NCBI RefSeq assembly: GCF_008329645.1
Contig: NZ_CP043474.1
Location: 62,001-126,000, forward strand
Origin: Mycolicibacterium grossiae
GTDB taxonomy: Bacteria > Actinomycetota > Actinomycetes > Mycobacteriales > Mycobacteriaceae
Direction of reading: 5' to 3'
Length of the DNA stretch: 64,000 nt
Numbering within the stretch: position 1 is the stretch's first letter; each line of letters begins with the position of its first letter. A program made the position numbers and the translations under genes. Under the pieces are notes generated by a model. That model saw nothing but the letters and a program-made list of their open reading frames with translations, was not told the origin of the DNA and ran no database searches. Positions 33,908 through 43,684 of this stretch are shown in pieces.

Positions 33908-35065
33908 ATGAGCTTCGTCGAAACCGAGGAACAGAAGGAACTGCGCAAGGCGGTGTCGCAGTTCGCGGCGGCCTACGGCCAGGACTACTACCTGGAGAAG
34001 GCGCGCGCCGGGCAGCACACCGACGAACTGTGGAGCGAGGCGGGCAAACTCGGCTTCATCGGTGTCAACCTGCCCGAGGAGTACGGCGGCGGCGGCGCCG
34101 GCATGTACGAGCTGAGCCTCGTCATGGAGGAGATGGCCGCCGCCGGTTCGGCGCTGCTGATGATGGTGGTGTCGCCGGCGATCAACGGCACGATCATCAG
34201 CAAGTACGGCACCGAGGAGCAGAAGCGGCGCTGGATCCCCGGCATCGCCGACGGCACCATCACGATGGCCTTCGCGATCACCGAACCGGACGCCGGCTCG
34301 AACTCGCACCGCATCACCACGACCGCGCGCCGCGACGGCAGCGACTGGATCCTCTCCGGCCAGAAGGTGTACATCTCCGGCGTCGACCAGGCGCAGGCCA
34401 TCCTGGTCGTCGGCCGCACCGAGGAAGCCAAGACCGGCAACCTCAAGCCCGCCCTCTTCGTCGTGCCGACCGATACCCCCGGACTCAGCTGGACGAAGAT
34501 CGACATGGAGATCGTCAGCCCGGAGTTCCAGTTCCAGGTGTTCCTCGACGAGGTGCGGCTGCCGTCCAACGCGCTGGTCGGCTCGGAGGACGCGGCGATC
34601 GCGCAGCTGTTCGCCGGGCTGAACCCCGAGCGCATCATGGGCGCGGCGAGCGCCGTCGGCATGGGTCGCTTCGCGCTCCACAAGGCCACCGAGTACGTCA
34701 AGACGCGGCAGGTGTGGAAGACGCCCATCGGCGCGCACCAGGGCATCTCGCATCCGTTGGCGCAGAACCACATCGAGGTGGAGCTGGCCAAGCTGATGAT
34801 GCAGAAGGCCGCGGCGCTGTACGACCTCGGCGACGACGGCGGCGCCGCCGAGGCGGCCAACATGGCGAAGTACGCGGCAGGTGAGGCGTCGGTGCGCGCC
34901 GTCGACCAGGCAGTGCAGTCGCTCGGCGGCAACGGTCTGACCAAGGAGTACGGCATCGCGTCGGTACTCACGGCCTCGCGCCTGGCCCGCATCGCACCGG
35001 TCAGCCGGGAGATGATCCTCAACTTCGTCGCGCAGACGTCGCTGGGCCTCCCCCGGTCGTACTGA
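33908..35065 (+). CDS. fadE12: acyl-CoA dehydrogenase (FadE12-like)
   Basis: A 385-aa FAD-dependent dehydrogenase, second of the operon. Motifs are NLPEEYGGGGAGMYELSLV, FAITEPDAGSNSHRITTT (FAD loop, about residues 120-137), WILSGQKVYISGVDQA and the C-terminal VQSLGGNGLTKEYGIAS. ATG with GAGGAG upstream. The 64-base gap before it is C-rich low complexity with repeated CCCGAAC/CCTGAAC. Its stop shares a base with the echA7 ATG (TGATG). Confidence 0.94.
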   Translation: MSFVETEEQKELRKAVSQFAAAYGQDYYLEKARAGQHTDELWSEAGKLGFIGVNLPEEYGGGGAGMYELSLVMEEMAAAGSALLMMVVSPAINGTIISKYGTEEQKRRWIPGIADGTITMAFAITEPDAGSNSHRITTTARRDGSDWILSGQKVYISGVDQAQAILVVGRTEEAKTGNLKPALFVVPTDTPGLSWTKIDMEIVSPEFQFQVFLDEVRLPSNALVGSEDAAIAQLFAGLNPERIMGAASAVGMGRFALHKATEYVKTRQVWKTPIGAHQGISHPLAQNHIEVELAKLMMQKAAALYDLGDDGGAAEAANMAKYAAGEASVRAVDQAVQSLGGNGLTKEYGIASVLTASRLARIAPVSREMILNFVAQTSLGLPRSY

Positions 35066-35835
35066 TGAGCACCCTGGTCCGGTACGCGGCGGAGTCGGGC
35101 GTCGCCCGCCTGACGCTCGACTCGCCGCACAACCGCAACGCGCTGTCGAGCGCCCTGGTCGCGCAACTGCACGACGGGTTGTCCCGGGCCGCGGCCGATC
35201 CCGACGTGCGCTGCGTGGTCCTGGGCCACGAGGGCGGCACGTTCTGTGCGGGAGCGGATCTCAGCGAGGCGGCCGGTCGCGATCCTGGCGAACTCGCCGT
35301 CGACCGCGCGCGGGAGATGACGCGGACGCTGCGGGCGATCCTCGAGCTGCCGGTGCCGGTGATCGGTGCGATCGACGGACACGTGCGCGCCGGAGGTCTG
35401 GGGCTGGTGGGCGCCTGTGACGTCGTCGTGGCCGGGCCGTCGAGCACGTTCGCGCTGACCGAGGCGCGCATCGGGGTGGCGCCGTCGATCATCTCGTTGA
35501 CGCTGTTGCCGAAGATGACGGCGCGGGCGGCGGGCCGCTACTTCGTCACCGGGGAGAAGTTCGGCGCCGCCGAGGCCGAGGCGATCGGTGTCGTGACGCT
35601 GGCGTCCGACGACGTCGCGGGCACCGTCGCCGCACTCGCCGCCAACGTCGCCAAGGGGTCGCCGCAGGGCCTCGCCGAGTCGAAGGCGCTGACGACCGCC
35701 GCGGTACTGGAGTCGTTCGACCGGCACGCCGAAACGCTGACCCGACGGTCCGCCGAGCTGTTCACCTCCGACGAGGCGCGGGAGGGAATGATGGCGTTCC
35801 TGGAGAAGCGGCCGCCGCGGTGGACACCGGCCTGA
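35065..35835 (+). CDS. echA7: enoyl-CoA hydratase/isomerase (EchA7-like)
   Basis: A 256-aa crotonase-fold protein. The oxyanion-hole regions are GTFCAGADLSE (about residue 60) and IDGHVRAGGLGLVGACD (about residue 105). The catalytic-glutamate region reads FALTEARIGVAPS; the Glu of TEARIG sits where rat crotonase has Glu144. ATG fused to the fadE12 stop, so it is the last gene of the tightly coupled catabolic operon and would hydrate the product of one of the dehydrogenases or the carboxylase. Confidence 0.92.
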   Translation: MSTLVRYAAESGVARLTLDSPHNRNALSSALVAQLHDGLSRAAADPDVRCVVLGHEGGTFCAGADLSEAAGRDPGELAVDRAREMTRTLRAILELPVPVIGAIDGHVRAGGLGLVGACDVVVAGPSSTFALTEARIGVAPSIISLTLLPKMTARAAGRYFVTGEKFGAAEAEAIGVVTLASDDVAGTVAALAANVAKGSPQGLAESKALTTAAVLESFDRHAETLTRRSAELFTSDEAREGMMAFLEKRPPRWTPA

Positions 35836-35969
35836 GCCCACTGCCAGCAAAAACATAGCTGATCTAAGGTTTGTCGCGGAGGCTTTGCGGCAACGCTTCG
35901 CGCATGGATTCCATGAAGGTTTCCGCCCGCCCCTTGCATGTCACGAGGTTCGTCGTAGGCTCGACGTTG

Positions 35970-36548
35970 ATGAGCACACCAGCGTCGCGCAACGGGTCGA
36001 TGCGCGTTGCCGACACCGACCGGATCCACGTTGCTCAGCTGCTGACCGAAGCCGCCTCCCAGGGCCGGCTGGACATGCCCGAGTACGAGCAGCGCTTGAC
36101 GAAGGCGTACGCCGCGCAGACCTACGGCGAGCTGGAACGCCTGAGCCAGGACCTTCCGGACGTCGCCACGCCGACGCGCAGCGGCGGCGCCTGTCACCCC
36201 GCCCCCTCGACGGTGCTGCTCGCGATCATGAGCGGCTTCGAGCGGCGCGGCCGGTGGAACGTGCCGAAGCGGTTGACGTCCTTCGCGTTGTTCGGCGGCG
36301 GTGTCATCGATCTGCGCTACGCCGACTTCACCTCCCCCGACGTGGAGATCCACTCGTATTCGATCTTCGGCGGGCAGACCATCCTGCTGCCGCCCGAGGT
36401 GAACGTCGACGTCCACGGCATCGGCGTGATGGGCGCCTTCGATCACGTCGGCGAGACCGGCTCGCCCGGTGCGCCGTGCGTGACCATCCGCGGCTTCTCG
36501 CTGTGGGGCAGCGTCGGCATCAAGCGCAAGAAGCGCAAGGCCGCCTGA
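35970..36548 (+). CDS. DUF1707 SHOCT-like protein with LiaF-like C-terminus (Rv0966c-like)
   Basis: A 192-aa protein. The N-terminal DUF1707 domain (about residues 10-65) reads MRVADTDRIHVAQLLTEAAS and GRLDMPEYEQRLTKAYAAQT. The C-terminal half (FALFGGGVIDLRYADFTS, IHSYSIFGGQTILLPPEVNV) forms the repeated beta pattern of the LiaF cell-envelope-response domain. No membrane helix. The ATG of MSTPASRNG is chosen because upstream residues are unlike the family. In M. tuberculosis this gene is next to the copper csoR-ctpV cluster, which is absent here. Confidence 0.82.
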   Translation: MSTPASRNGSMRVADTDRIHVAQLLTEAASQGRLDMPEYEQRLTKAYAAQTYGELERLSQDLPDVATPTRSGGACHPAPSTVLLAIMSGFERRGRWNVPKRLTSFALFGGGVIDLRYADFTSPDVEIHSYSIFGGQTILLPPEVNVDVHGIGVMGAFDHVGETGSPGAPCVTIRGFSLWGSVGIKRKKRKAA

Positions 36549-36576
36549 CCCGGCACACTCCTCGAGCCCTTGACGA

Positions 36577-36611
36577 ACATCGGCCCCTTCCGTTTCGGAA
36601 GGGGCCGATGT
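36577..36611. terminator. bidirectional terminator
   Basis: Perfect 16-bp arms (ACATCGGCCCCTTCCG and its complement) around a 3-base TTT loop, between the convergent DUF1707 and repeat-protein genes. Confidence 0.9.
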
Positions 36612-36623
36612 GCGTCTGGTGGG

Positions 36624-38256
36624 TTACTCCCCGCCGCCGCTGCTGCCGGAGCCGCCGCTGCTGCTGGATCCGCTGCCGGAGCCGCCGGTGCTGCCGCTGT
36701 CCGTGCCGCCACCGGAGGTGGCGCCGGCACCGGCCGCACCGCCGCCGGTCACGTGATTGACCACGGCCTGCGCGATGTCGCCGAGGATGCCCCAGCTGCC
36801 GGAGCCGTTGTTGCCGCCACCCCCACCCGGGATGATGATCTCCGGCTCGACCTTGTTACCGCTCTTGACGTTGGTCTCCTCGGCCGCCGGCTCCGCCTCC
36901 TTCGTCTTGGTAGACGACGTGGACTTCGCGGGCTCGGGAGCCGGGGCGGGCGCCGGGGCCGACACGGCCTCAGCCGGAGCCGACGAGCCAGACGTAGAGG
37001 TCGTCGTCGATGCCGGCGCCGGGGTCGATGCCGGTTCGGCAGCAACTTCCTGGACCGGGGCCGTCTGGACCGGGGCTTCGACCTTGGCCGACCTGGCCGC
37101 GACCTGAGTGGTCACCTCGGGGGTCTTCTCCTCGGCCTTCGGCTCGGTGGACGCCACCCGAAGGGTGGCCGTGGGCTCCTCGTCGTCCGGCGGCGGCGAC
37201 ACCGGGTCGCCCTCCTCCTCCGGCACCGGGCCGGCGAGCAGGTAGCGCACGACCCCGGAGATGCCGTTGTCGAAGAACTCGTTGATGATGTTCGTCTGAT
37301 TCGGATCACCGGCGGCCCCGGCGAGCAGGCGCGTACGAACGACCTGCGAGATGCCGCCCCCGAAGAAGTCGTTGATGGTCTGCTTCTGCGTCGGGTCCGC
37401 CGTGCTGTCGACGAGCCGCACCCGGGCGATCTCGGAGAAGCCACCGTCGTAGAGCTGGTCGAGCGTGGCCTGCTGGTCCGGGCTGATGCCGGTGCCGACG
37501 ATCTGGTTTGTAGAGGACGCCGAAGGCGCCGCGACGGGCGGGGTTCGAGTTGCCGACCAGAACCGGCGGGCTGTCCGGGTCCTCCGGATCGCTGAGGATC
37601 GGGTCGCCGTTCTCATCGACGGCCACGACGGCCTGCGAGTTGTAGATCGTCGGCGCGTTGAAGAACGTGTCGATGATGCGGCGCTGGTCGATGCTCAGGC
37701 CGGTGCCGACGATGAAGTTGTAGGCCAGGCCGGAGAAGCCGTTCTGGCTGATGTTCGCCCCACCGTCGTCATTGACCGACTGGCCGAACAACGTGTTGAT
37801 GAAGAACCGCTGCTGCGGGTCGCCGTTGAACGCCAGCAGCCGGTAGCGCACCAGCTCGCTGAGGCCCTGGTTGAAGAAGATGTTGATCTGCGCGTTCGTC
37901 ACGGGGTCCGCGCCGTAGCGGGTCAGGAAGATCCGGGCGACCTCGGAGAAGCCCGACCCGAACAGCCCGTCGATGACCTCGAGCGCCTGCGGATCGTTGA
38001 CGTTCGCGTTCTGCAGCAGCTGCTGCACGACGCCGGCGACGCCGGTGGTGCCCGAGTTGTCCGGGTCGCCGGGGAACTGGCCGAAGAACGTGTTGATCAG
38101 ATCGCGGGTGTCCGCCGTCAGCGCCAGCTTCTCCTCGGTCTTCTGCGCGACGCGCACCTCTCCCGGCGACATCGGCGGCGCGATGGCCACCGTGGCCGCG
38201 ACGGCGCCGGCTGCAGCAAAGGCGACACCAGCGGTGACGAACGGGCGAAGTGCCAT
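36624..38256 (-). pseudogene. secreted mycobacterial repeat protein, interrupted by a one-base frameshift
   Basis: ATG with GAGGGG upstream opens an exported protein (signal-like MALRPFVTAGVAFAAAGAVA). It then carries eight degenerate repeats of about 30 residues, form 'DP.Q...I..FF..G.S..VR..LL' (for example DPTQKQTINDFFGGGISQVV). Last comes a Pro/Ala/Glu/Ser-rich tail of about 200 residues ending in Gly/Ser. The frame breaks inside repeat 5-6 at a TTT run (37507-37509). Removing one T restores NQIVGTGISPDQ, which matches repeat 4's NFIVGTGLSIDQ. As sequenced, translation stops at 37306 (316 aa). It could be a true mutation, phase variation or a sequencing error. Restored length about 543 aa. 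Function unknown; probably cell-surface. An MprA-type box lies upstream. Confidence 0.82.
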
Positions 38257-38622
38257 GTGAATCCCCCTCGGAACGGAAAGCGGCGTGGGTGGTGGCTATC
38301 CGGCGCGCAGAGCATCTGAGAGCAACCTGAGAAGACAATAAACCCTCGCGCAGAATTTTGCCACGGCTCCGTCAAAACTCGGTTCCGAAATGGTTGCGCA
38401 GCACGATGGGCCACTCGTCCGGCGATGGGGACGAATAGTGGCGTAGTTCCGAACCCTTCGGATGAATGCCAGTACAGCGCGCGTTTAGCGGCCGCAGGGC
38501 ATACCCGGCGACGGTCTTCTTCAACCCATCGACGTACGCACGGAGCAATTGCCGAAAACGGCTCGCCCGAAATGTTGCCCGCAGCTAACGAAAGTTAACT
38601 GGCGGAAATGGCAATCGTGCCG
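38257..38622. other. intergenic region upstream of the repeat-protein gene
   Basis: 366 bases with no supportable gene; noticeably AT-richer than the flanks. It contains the MprA-box-like repeat and presumably the promoter of the repeat-protein gene. I see no RNA gene or other clear structure. Confidence 0.6.
38316..38334. promoter_or_regulatory. MprA-box-like direct repeat upstream of the repeat-protein gene
   Basis: CTGAGAGC, three bases, CTGAGAAG on the plus strand, 59 bases before the ATG. Same 8-3-8 form and orientation as the sites before mprA and pepD in this window. Confidence 0.62.
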
Positions 38623-40608
38623 TCACCGACGGCGTCGGGACCTCAGATAGTCGCTCACCACGGCCGCGCCCAGCCCGTCCAGTTCGGGCACCACGACGCG
38701 GCCCTGCACCCGGCGCGCCACCTGGTCGATGAACCGCGCCAGGCCCGGGTCGCTGCCGAGCCGGAAGATCGTCACCTGCGCACCCATCCGCGCCACCTCG
38801 TCGAACCCTCGTACGGTGTGCGCGATGGTCCGCGGATGCGGCGGGTAGTCGAAGAACACCCCGGCACCGTCGCCGTCACCCCAGTCCTCGAGGTGCGCCG
38901 TCGGTTCGCCGTCGGTGACCACCAGGACCGTCGGCTGCGCGTTCGGGTGGCGGCGCAGGTGGCGCGTGGCCAAAGCCAGCGCGTGGTGCAGGTTGGTGCC
39001 CTGCTCGTAGACGCCCTCGAGCCCGGTCAGCTCGGCCGCCGACACCGTCCGCGCGTAGCGGCCGAACGCGATGATCTGCAGCGCGTCGGAGCGGAAGCGC
39101 GTGCTCACCAAATGGTGCAGCGCCAGGGCCGTCCGCTTCATCGGCAGCCAGCGGTTCTCCATCACCATCGAGAATGACGTATCGACCAGCAGGGCCACCG
39201 CGGCCTGCGTCCGCGTCTCGGTCTCGGAGACCTCCACGTCGTCGACGGAGATGCGCAGCGGGCGCTCCGCGGTGCCGGTGCCGGCGCTGCGCAGGACCGC
39301 GTTGGTCAGCGTGCGGGTGACGTTCCACGGTTCGGTGTCGCCGAACTGCCACGGCCGCGTCGCACCGGTCAGCTCCCCCGCCGCGCCCGCGCGACGCGTC
39401 TCGCGTTCGCCGTGCCGTCCGGACAGCTGCTGGGCGACGTCGCGCAGTGCCGCCTGACCGAGCTGGCGCATGGCCTTCGGCGACAGCCGCCACTGCCCGT
39501 CCGAGCCGCGATCCAGGAAGCCCTGGTTCATCAGCGCCCGCTCCAGGTCGGCGAGCGTCCGCGCGTCGACCGCCGCGTCCTCACCGAGCTGACGCGCCAG
39601 CATGTCGAGGTCGACGTCGTCCATCTGAGCGCCGGCATAACTCTGCGACAGCTGATCGGCGAGCTGCTCGAGTTCGGCGATGTCCGCCATCGCCTGGGCG
39701 CCCTCGCCCATGCCCATCGGGTCGTCGCCGGAGAAGTTCTCGCTTCCCGACCAGTCCTCGCCCGGCCGAGCCGCCTGCAGGTGCGAGTCCAGCCGGTTGA
39801 GCGCGTTCATCAGCGACGGCGATCCGAAGGCCTGCTGCGCCAGCGCGTCGAGTTCGGCGCGCTGCTCCTCGGTGAGGCTGTTGCGGAAGCGCTGCGCGGC
39901 CGCGGCGCGCTTGGCCAGCGAATCCAGCAGTTCGTCGATGTTGCGCGGGTTCTCCGGGAAGTACTCGCCGTGCTTGGCCATGAACTCGTCGAAGTCCTGC
40001 TGCGAGTCTTGACCGGCGGCATGCTTGTCCAACAGCTCGTTGAGGTCGTCGAGCATGTCGTTGACCCGTTGCCGGTCCTCGTCGGTCGCGTTCTCCAGCG
40101 CCTGCTTCATGCCCGCGAAGCGCTGATCGAGCATCTCGCGACCCATGAGGTCCTTGATCTGCTCGTACTTCTGCCGCGCCTCGTCGCTGCGCCACTGGTA
40201 CTCCGCGAGTTCCTGCACGGCCTTCGCCGGGGACGGCGAGAGCGACTCCATCTGCAGCTCGCCGAAGCGGGCATCGTCGTCGAGCGCGCGCGCCAGTTCC
40301 TTGCGCTCGGCGAGCACGGCCTCGTCGAGCAGCTTCTTGATGTCCTGCAGCGTGCCATCGAGGTTGTTGCGCTGCAACAACTTCCGGCGCTTGCTGTTGG
40401 CCTCGGCGGCCAGCCGGTCGGCACCGCGCATGTTCTGCATGCCGCGCCGCATCAACTCCTGCAGTGCCCGGCGCGGCGAGCTGCCCTCCATGACGTCCTG
40501 GCCGATCTGCTCGAGCGCCTCGCGCAGGTCCACCGGGGGCGCCAGCGGATCGGGTCCGCCGGTGTAGCGGGAGTAGCGGGAGGACCGCCCGTGCCCCTGG
40601 TTAGCCAT
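38623..40608 (-). CDS. VWA-domain protein (Rv0959-like, chelatase-associated)
   Basis: A 661-aa cytoplasmic protein. The long N-terminal part (about residues 25-400) is helical, charged and coiled-coil-like. The C-terminal von Willebrand A domain (from about residue 460) has the MIDAS motif DTSFSM and TDGEPTA for metal-dependent binding. It overlaps the upstream AAA+ gene by 8 bases. Such MoxR/ChlI-type ATPase plus VWA pairs act as metal-insertion or client-remodelling chaperones. The client is unknown, and no tetrapyrrole genes are near. Confidence 0.85.
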   Translation of the reverse strand: MANQGHGRSSRYSRYTGGPDPLAPPVDLREALEQIGQDVMEGSSPRRALQELMRRGMQNMRGADRLAAEANSKRRKLLQRNNLDGTLQDIKKLLDEAVLAERKELARALDDDARFGELQMESLSPSPAKAVQELAEYQWRSDEARQKYEQIKDLMGREMLDQRFAGMKQALENATDEDRQRVNDMLDDLNELLDKHAAGQDSQQDFDEFMAKHGEYFPENPRNIDELLDSLAKRAAAAQRFRNSLTEEQRAELDALAQQAFGSPSLMNALNRLDSHLQAARPGEDWSGSENFSGDDPMGMGEGAQAMADIAELEQLADQLSQSYAGAQMDDVDLDMLARQLGEDAAVDARTLADLERALMNQGFLDRGSDGQWRLSPKAMRQLGQAALRDVAQQLSGRHGERETRRAGAAGELTGATRPWQFGDTEPWNVTRTLTNAVLRSAGTGTAERPLRISVDDVEVSETETRTQAAVALLVDTSFSMVMENRWLPMKRTALALHHLVSTRFRSDALQIIAFGRYARTVSAAELTGLEGVYEQGTNLHHALALATRHLRRHPNAQPTVLVVTDGEPTAHLEDWGDGDGAGVFFDYPPHPRTIAHTVRGFDEVARMGAQVTIFRLGSDPGLARFIDQVARRVQGRVVVPELDGLGAAVVSDYLRSRRRR

Positions 40609-41986
40609 AGACGGTTTCGCCCTCGCCCGAGACCTTGTCGATGCGCTTGGCGAGGTACAGCGCCTCCAGCGCGAGTTCCAGTGCCGCCGCGCGCTCGCCG
40701 TCGCTCTGCGCCTTCAGCCGCGTCGCGATCTCGTCGACGACGGGCAGGTCCGGCAGCGCCGCCAACACGTCCTTGGCCGAGACGCGCTCACCCGTGGTGA
40801 CGGGCGCGCCCTCCTCGACGGCGGCGACCAGCGGGCCGACGTCCAGACCGCCGAGCAGCCGCTGCGCGGTGTCCGCGGTGGCCCGCCGCAGCAGGTGCTC
40901 GAGCACCGCCTGCTCGCGGCCCTCCTCACCGGACTCGAATTCGAGCTTGCCGCGCAGCACGTCGGTCACGGTGCCCAGGTCCACGACCCGCGACACCGGG
41001 TCCTGCTCGCCGAGGATGGTGGATCGGTGCCGGGCCGCCGCGGCGACCGTCTCGGCGGCGGCGATGGCGAAGCGCGCCGAGACACCCGACCGCTGATCGA
41101 TCGACTGCGACTCGCGCAGGCCGCGGGCGAAGCGGCCGAGGATCTGCAGCAGGTAGTCGGGAACCTCCGCGGCGAGGTGCGCCTCCTGGCGGATCACGGC
41201 CACCTCGGCGTCGAGCTGCTGCGGGTAGTGCGTCCGGATCTCCGCGCCGAAGCGGTCCTTCAGCGGGGTGATGATGCGGCCGCGATTGGTGTAGTCCTCG
41301 GGGTTCGCACTGGCGACGACGAGCACGTCGAGCGGTAACCGCAGCGTGTAACCGCGGACCTGGATGTCGCGCTCCTCCATCACGTTGAGCATGGCGACCT
41401 GGATGCGCTCGGCGAGGTCGGGCAGCTCGTTGACCGCCACGATGCCGCGGTGCGCCCGCGGGATCAGGCCGTAGGCGATGGTCTCCGGGTCCCCGAGGCT
41501 GCGACCCTCGGCCACCTTGATCGGGTCGATGTCGCCGACGAGGTCGGCGACGCTGGTGTCGGGCGTGGCGAGCTTCTCGGTGTAGCGCTCGCTGCGGTGC
41601 TTCCACGCGATCGGCAGGTCGTCGCCCGAGGTGGCGACGCGCCGGATGGACTCCGGGGTGATCGGGCTGTAGGGGTGCTCGCCCAGCTCGGAGCCCTCGA
41701 TGACGGGAGTCCACTCGTCGAGCAGACCGGTCAGGGCGCGCAGCAGACGCGTCTTGCCTTGCCCGCGCTCGCCGAGCAACACCATGTCGTGGCCGGCGAT
41801 CAGCGCCCGCTCCAGCTGCGGCAGGACGGTGTCCTCGAAGCCGAAGATCCCCGGCCAGCTGTCGCGACCCTCCGCCAGCGCCGCGAGCAGGTTCTCCCTG
41901 ATCTCGTCCTTGACGCTGCGTTCGCGGTGACCCGAGGAGCGCAGTTCGCCGACGGTACGGGGGAGATCGTTAGGTGACGTCACCAC
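40601..41986 (-). CDS. magnesium-chelatase ChlI/MoxR-like AAA+ ATPase (Rv0958-like)
   Basis: A 461-aa ATPase. Walker A is GERGQGKT (residues 72-79), Walker B-like IVAVNELPDL near residue 195 with the Asn-Glu form common in this clade, sensor 1 VVASANPEDYTNRGRII, and an arginine-finger region ITPLKDRFGAEI. The two adjacent GTGs make the exact start uncertain by one codon, and there is no clear Shine-Dalgarno. It works with the overlapping VWA protein. Confidence 0.88.
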   Translation of the reverse strand: MVTSPNDLPRTVGELRSSGHRERSVKDEIRENLLAALAEGRDSWPGIFGFEDTVLPQLERALIAGHDMVLLGERGQGKTRLLRALTGLLDEWTPVIEGSELGEHPYSPITPESIRRVATSGDDLPIAWKHRSERYTEKLATPDTSVADLVGDIDPIKVAEGRSLGDPETIAYGLIPRAHRGIVAVNELPDLAERIQVAMLNVMEERDIQVRGYTLRLPLDVLVVASANPEDYTNRGRIITPLKDRFGAEIRTHYPQQLDAEVAVIRQEAHLAAEVPDYLLQILGRFARGLRESQSIDQRSGVSARFAIAAAETVAAAARHRSTILGEQDPVSRVVDLGTVTDVLRGKLEFESGEEGREQAVLEHLLRRATADTAQRLLGGLDVGPLVAAVEEGAPVTTGERVSAKDVLAALPDLPVVDEIATRLKAQSDGERAAALELALEALYLAKRIDKVSGEGETVYG

Positions 41987-42088
41987 TCCACGCTACGACT
42001 GCTGCCGACATTCGGCACCGGTCCCCGGCCGGATTGCGCCGAGAGCGCATCCGGGCCGCCCCGGGAAGGTGGTCTCCGACGGGCCTGG

Positions 42089-43684
42089 TCAGTGTGCGAA
42101 GTGGCGGGCGCCGGTGAGGTAGAGCGTGACGCCGGCAGCGGCCGCGGCCTCGGTCACCAGATCGTCACGCATAGAGCCGCCGGGGTGGACGACGGCGCGC
42201 ACGCCGGCATTGGTCAGCGTCTCCAGACCGTCCGGGAACGGGAAGAACGCGTCGGAGGCGGCGACCGCTCCGCGGACGCGGTCCCCGCCGCGCTCGACGG
42301 CCAACCGCGCCGCGTCGACGCGATTGACCTGCCCCATGCCGACGCCGACGGTGGCGCCGTCCTTGACCACGACGATGGCGTTCGACTTGACCGCGCGGCA
42401 GGCCCGCCACGCGAAGACGAGTTCGGCCAGCGTCTCGGGGTCGGCGGGGTCGCCGGTCGCCAACGTCCAGTTCGCCGGGTCGTCGCCCTCGGCGTCCAGT
42501 GCGTCGCGCTGCTGCACCAGCAGGCCGCCGCTGACCGCGCGGAACTCGGTGCCCCCGGGCTGCGGCTCGGCGGCCACCAGCACGCGGATGTTCTTCTTGC
42601 GCGTGAGGATCTCCACGGCGCCCTCGTCGTAGGCCGGCGCGATGATCACCTCGGTGAAGATGTCGGCGACGGTCTCGGCCATCTCGACGCTCACCGACGT
42701 GTTGGCCGCGATGACCCCGCCGAACGCGCTGAGCGGGTCGCACTCGTGCGCCTTGCGGTGCGCATCGGCGACCGACTCCGCCGACACCGCGATGCCGCAC
42801 GGGTTGGCGTGCTTGATGATCGCGACGCACGTCTGGTCGTGGTCGAACGCGGCCCGCCACGCCGCGTCGGCGTCGGTGTAGTTGTTGTAGGACATCTCCT
42901 TGCCGTGCAGCTGCTCGGCCTGCGCCAGACCGGGCCACCCCGCGTCGTCGAGGTACAGCGCCGCCTGCTGGTGCGGGTTCTCGCCGTACCGCAGCACTGC
43001 GCTGCGCCGCCAGGTGCCGGCGTACCACTGCGGCAGCACGCCCGCGCCCTCCTCGGGCGCGAGCGTCTCGGCCATCCAGCCGGCGACCGCGACGTCGTAC
43101 TCGGCGGTGTGCCGGAAGGCCAACGCCGCCAGGCGCTTCCGCTCGGCGAGCGTGAACCCGCCGGACCGCACCGCGGCCAGCACGCCGTCGTAGCCCAGCG
43201 GGTCCACGACCACGGCCACGCTGGGGTGGTTCTTCGCGGCGGCGCGCACCATCGACGGTCCACCGATGTCGATCTGCTCGACGCACTCGTCCACACCGGC
43301 GCCCGAGGCCACCGTCTCGCTGAACGGGTAGAGGTTGACGACCACCAATTCGAAGGCCTCGACGCCCAATTCGTCGAGCGCCGTCACGTGCTCGGGCTTG
43401 CGGGTGTCGGCCAGCAGCCCCGCGTGCACCCGCGGATGCAGCGTCTTCACCCGACCATCGAGCACCTCGGGGAAGCCCGTGACGTCTTCGACCGGCGTCA
43501 CCGGAATGCCCTCGGCCGCAATGGTCTTCGCGGTCGACCCGGTCGAGACGATCGCGACGCCCGCGTCGTGCAGGCCGCGCGCCAGGGCGGCGAGCCCGGT
43601 CTTGTCGTACACGCTGATCAGCGCGCGCCGCACCGGGCGCCTGCCCGCATCCGCATCCGTCACCGTCGTCGTGCTCCCTGTCAT
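42089..43684 (-). CDS. purH: bifunctional AICAR formyltransferase/IMP cyclohydrolase
   Basis: A 531-aa enzyme of the last two steps of IMP synthesis. The IMP cyclohydrolase half begins [20 protein letters not shown] and contains [16 protein letters not shown]. The transformylase half has [12 protein letters not shown], which carries the essential Lys-His pair, and ends [20 protein letters not shown]. The ATG overlaps the stop of a 27-codon repeat minigene (ATGA), and its AGGAG lies in the last repeat unit. Confidence 0.97.
   Translation of the reverse strand: MTGSTTTVTDADAGRRPVRRALISVYDKTGLAALARGLHDAGVAIVSTGSTAKTIAAEGIPVTPVEDVTGFPEVLDGRVKTLHPRVHAGLLADTRKPEHVTALDELGVEAFELVVVNLYPFSETVASGAGVDECVEQIDIGGPSMVRAAAKNHPSVAVVVDPLGYDGVLAAVRSGGFTLAERKRLAALAFRHTAEYDVAVAGWMAETLAPEEGAGVLPQWYAGTWRRSAVLRYGENPHQQAALYLDDAGWPGLAQAEQLHGKEMSYNNYTDADAAWRAAFDHDQTCVAIIKHANPCGIAVSAESVADAHRKAHECDPLSAFGGVIAANTSVSVEMAETVADIFTEVIIAPAYDEGAVEILTRKKNIRVLVAAEPQPGGTEFRAVSGGLLVQQRDALDAEGDDPANWTLATGDPADPETLAELVFAWRACRAVKSNAIVVVKDGATVGVGMGQVNRVDAARLAVERGGDRVRGAVAASDAFFPFPDGLETLTNAGVRAVVHPGGSMRDDLVTEAAAAAGVTLYLTGARHFAH

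Noticed and set aside
31855..35856. Very long minus-strand open frames (up to about 700 aa) opposite accA2, fadE12 and echA7
   Set aside because: They are antisense shadows caused by GC-rich third positions. Composition is Arg/Gly/Ala/His-rich with no recognisable fold, while the plus-strand proteins are clear enzyme families.
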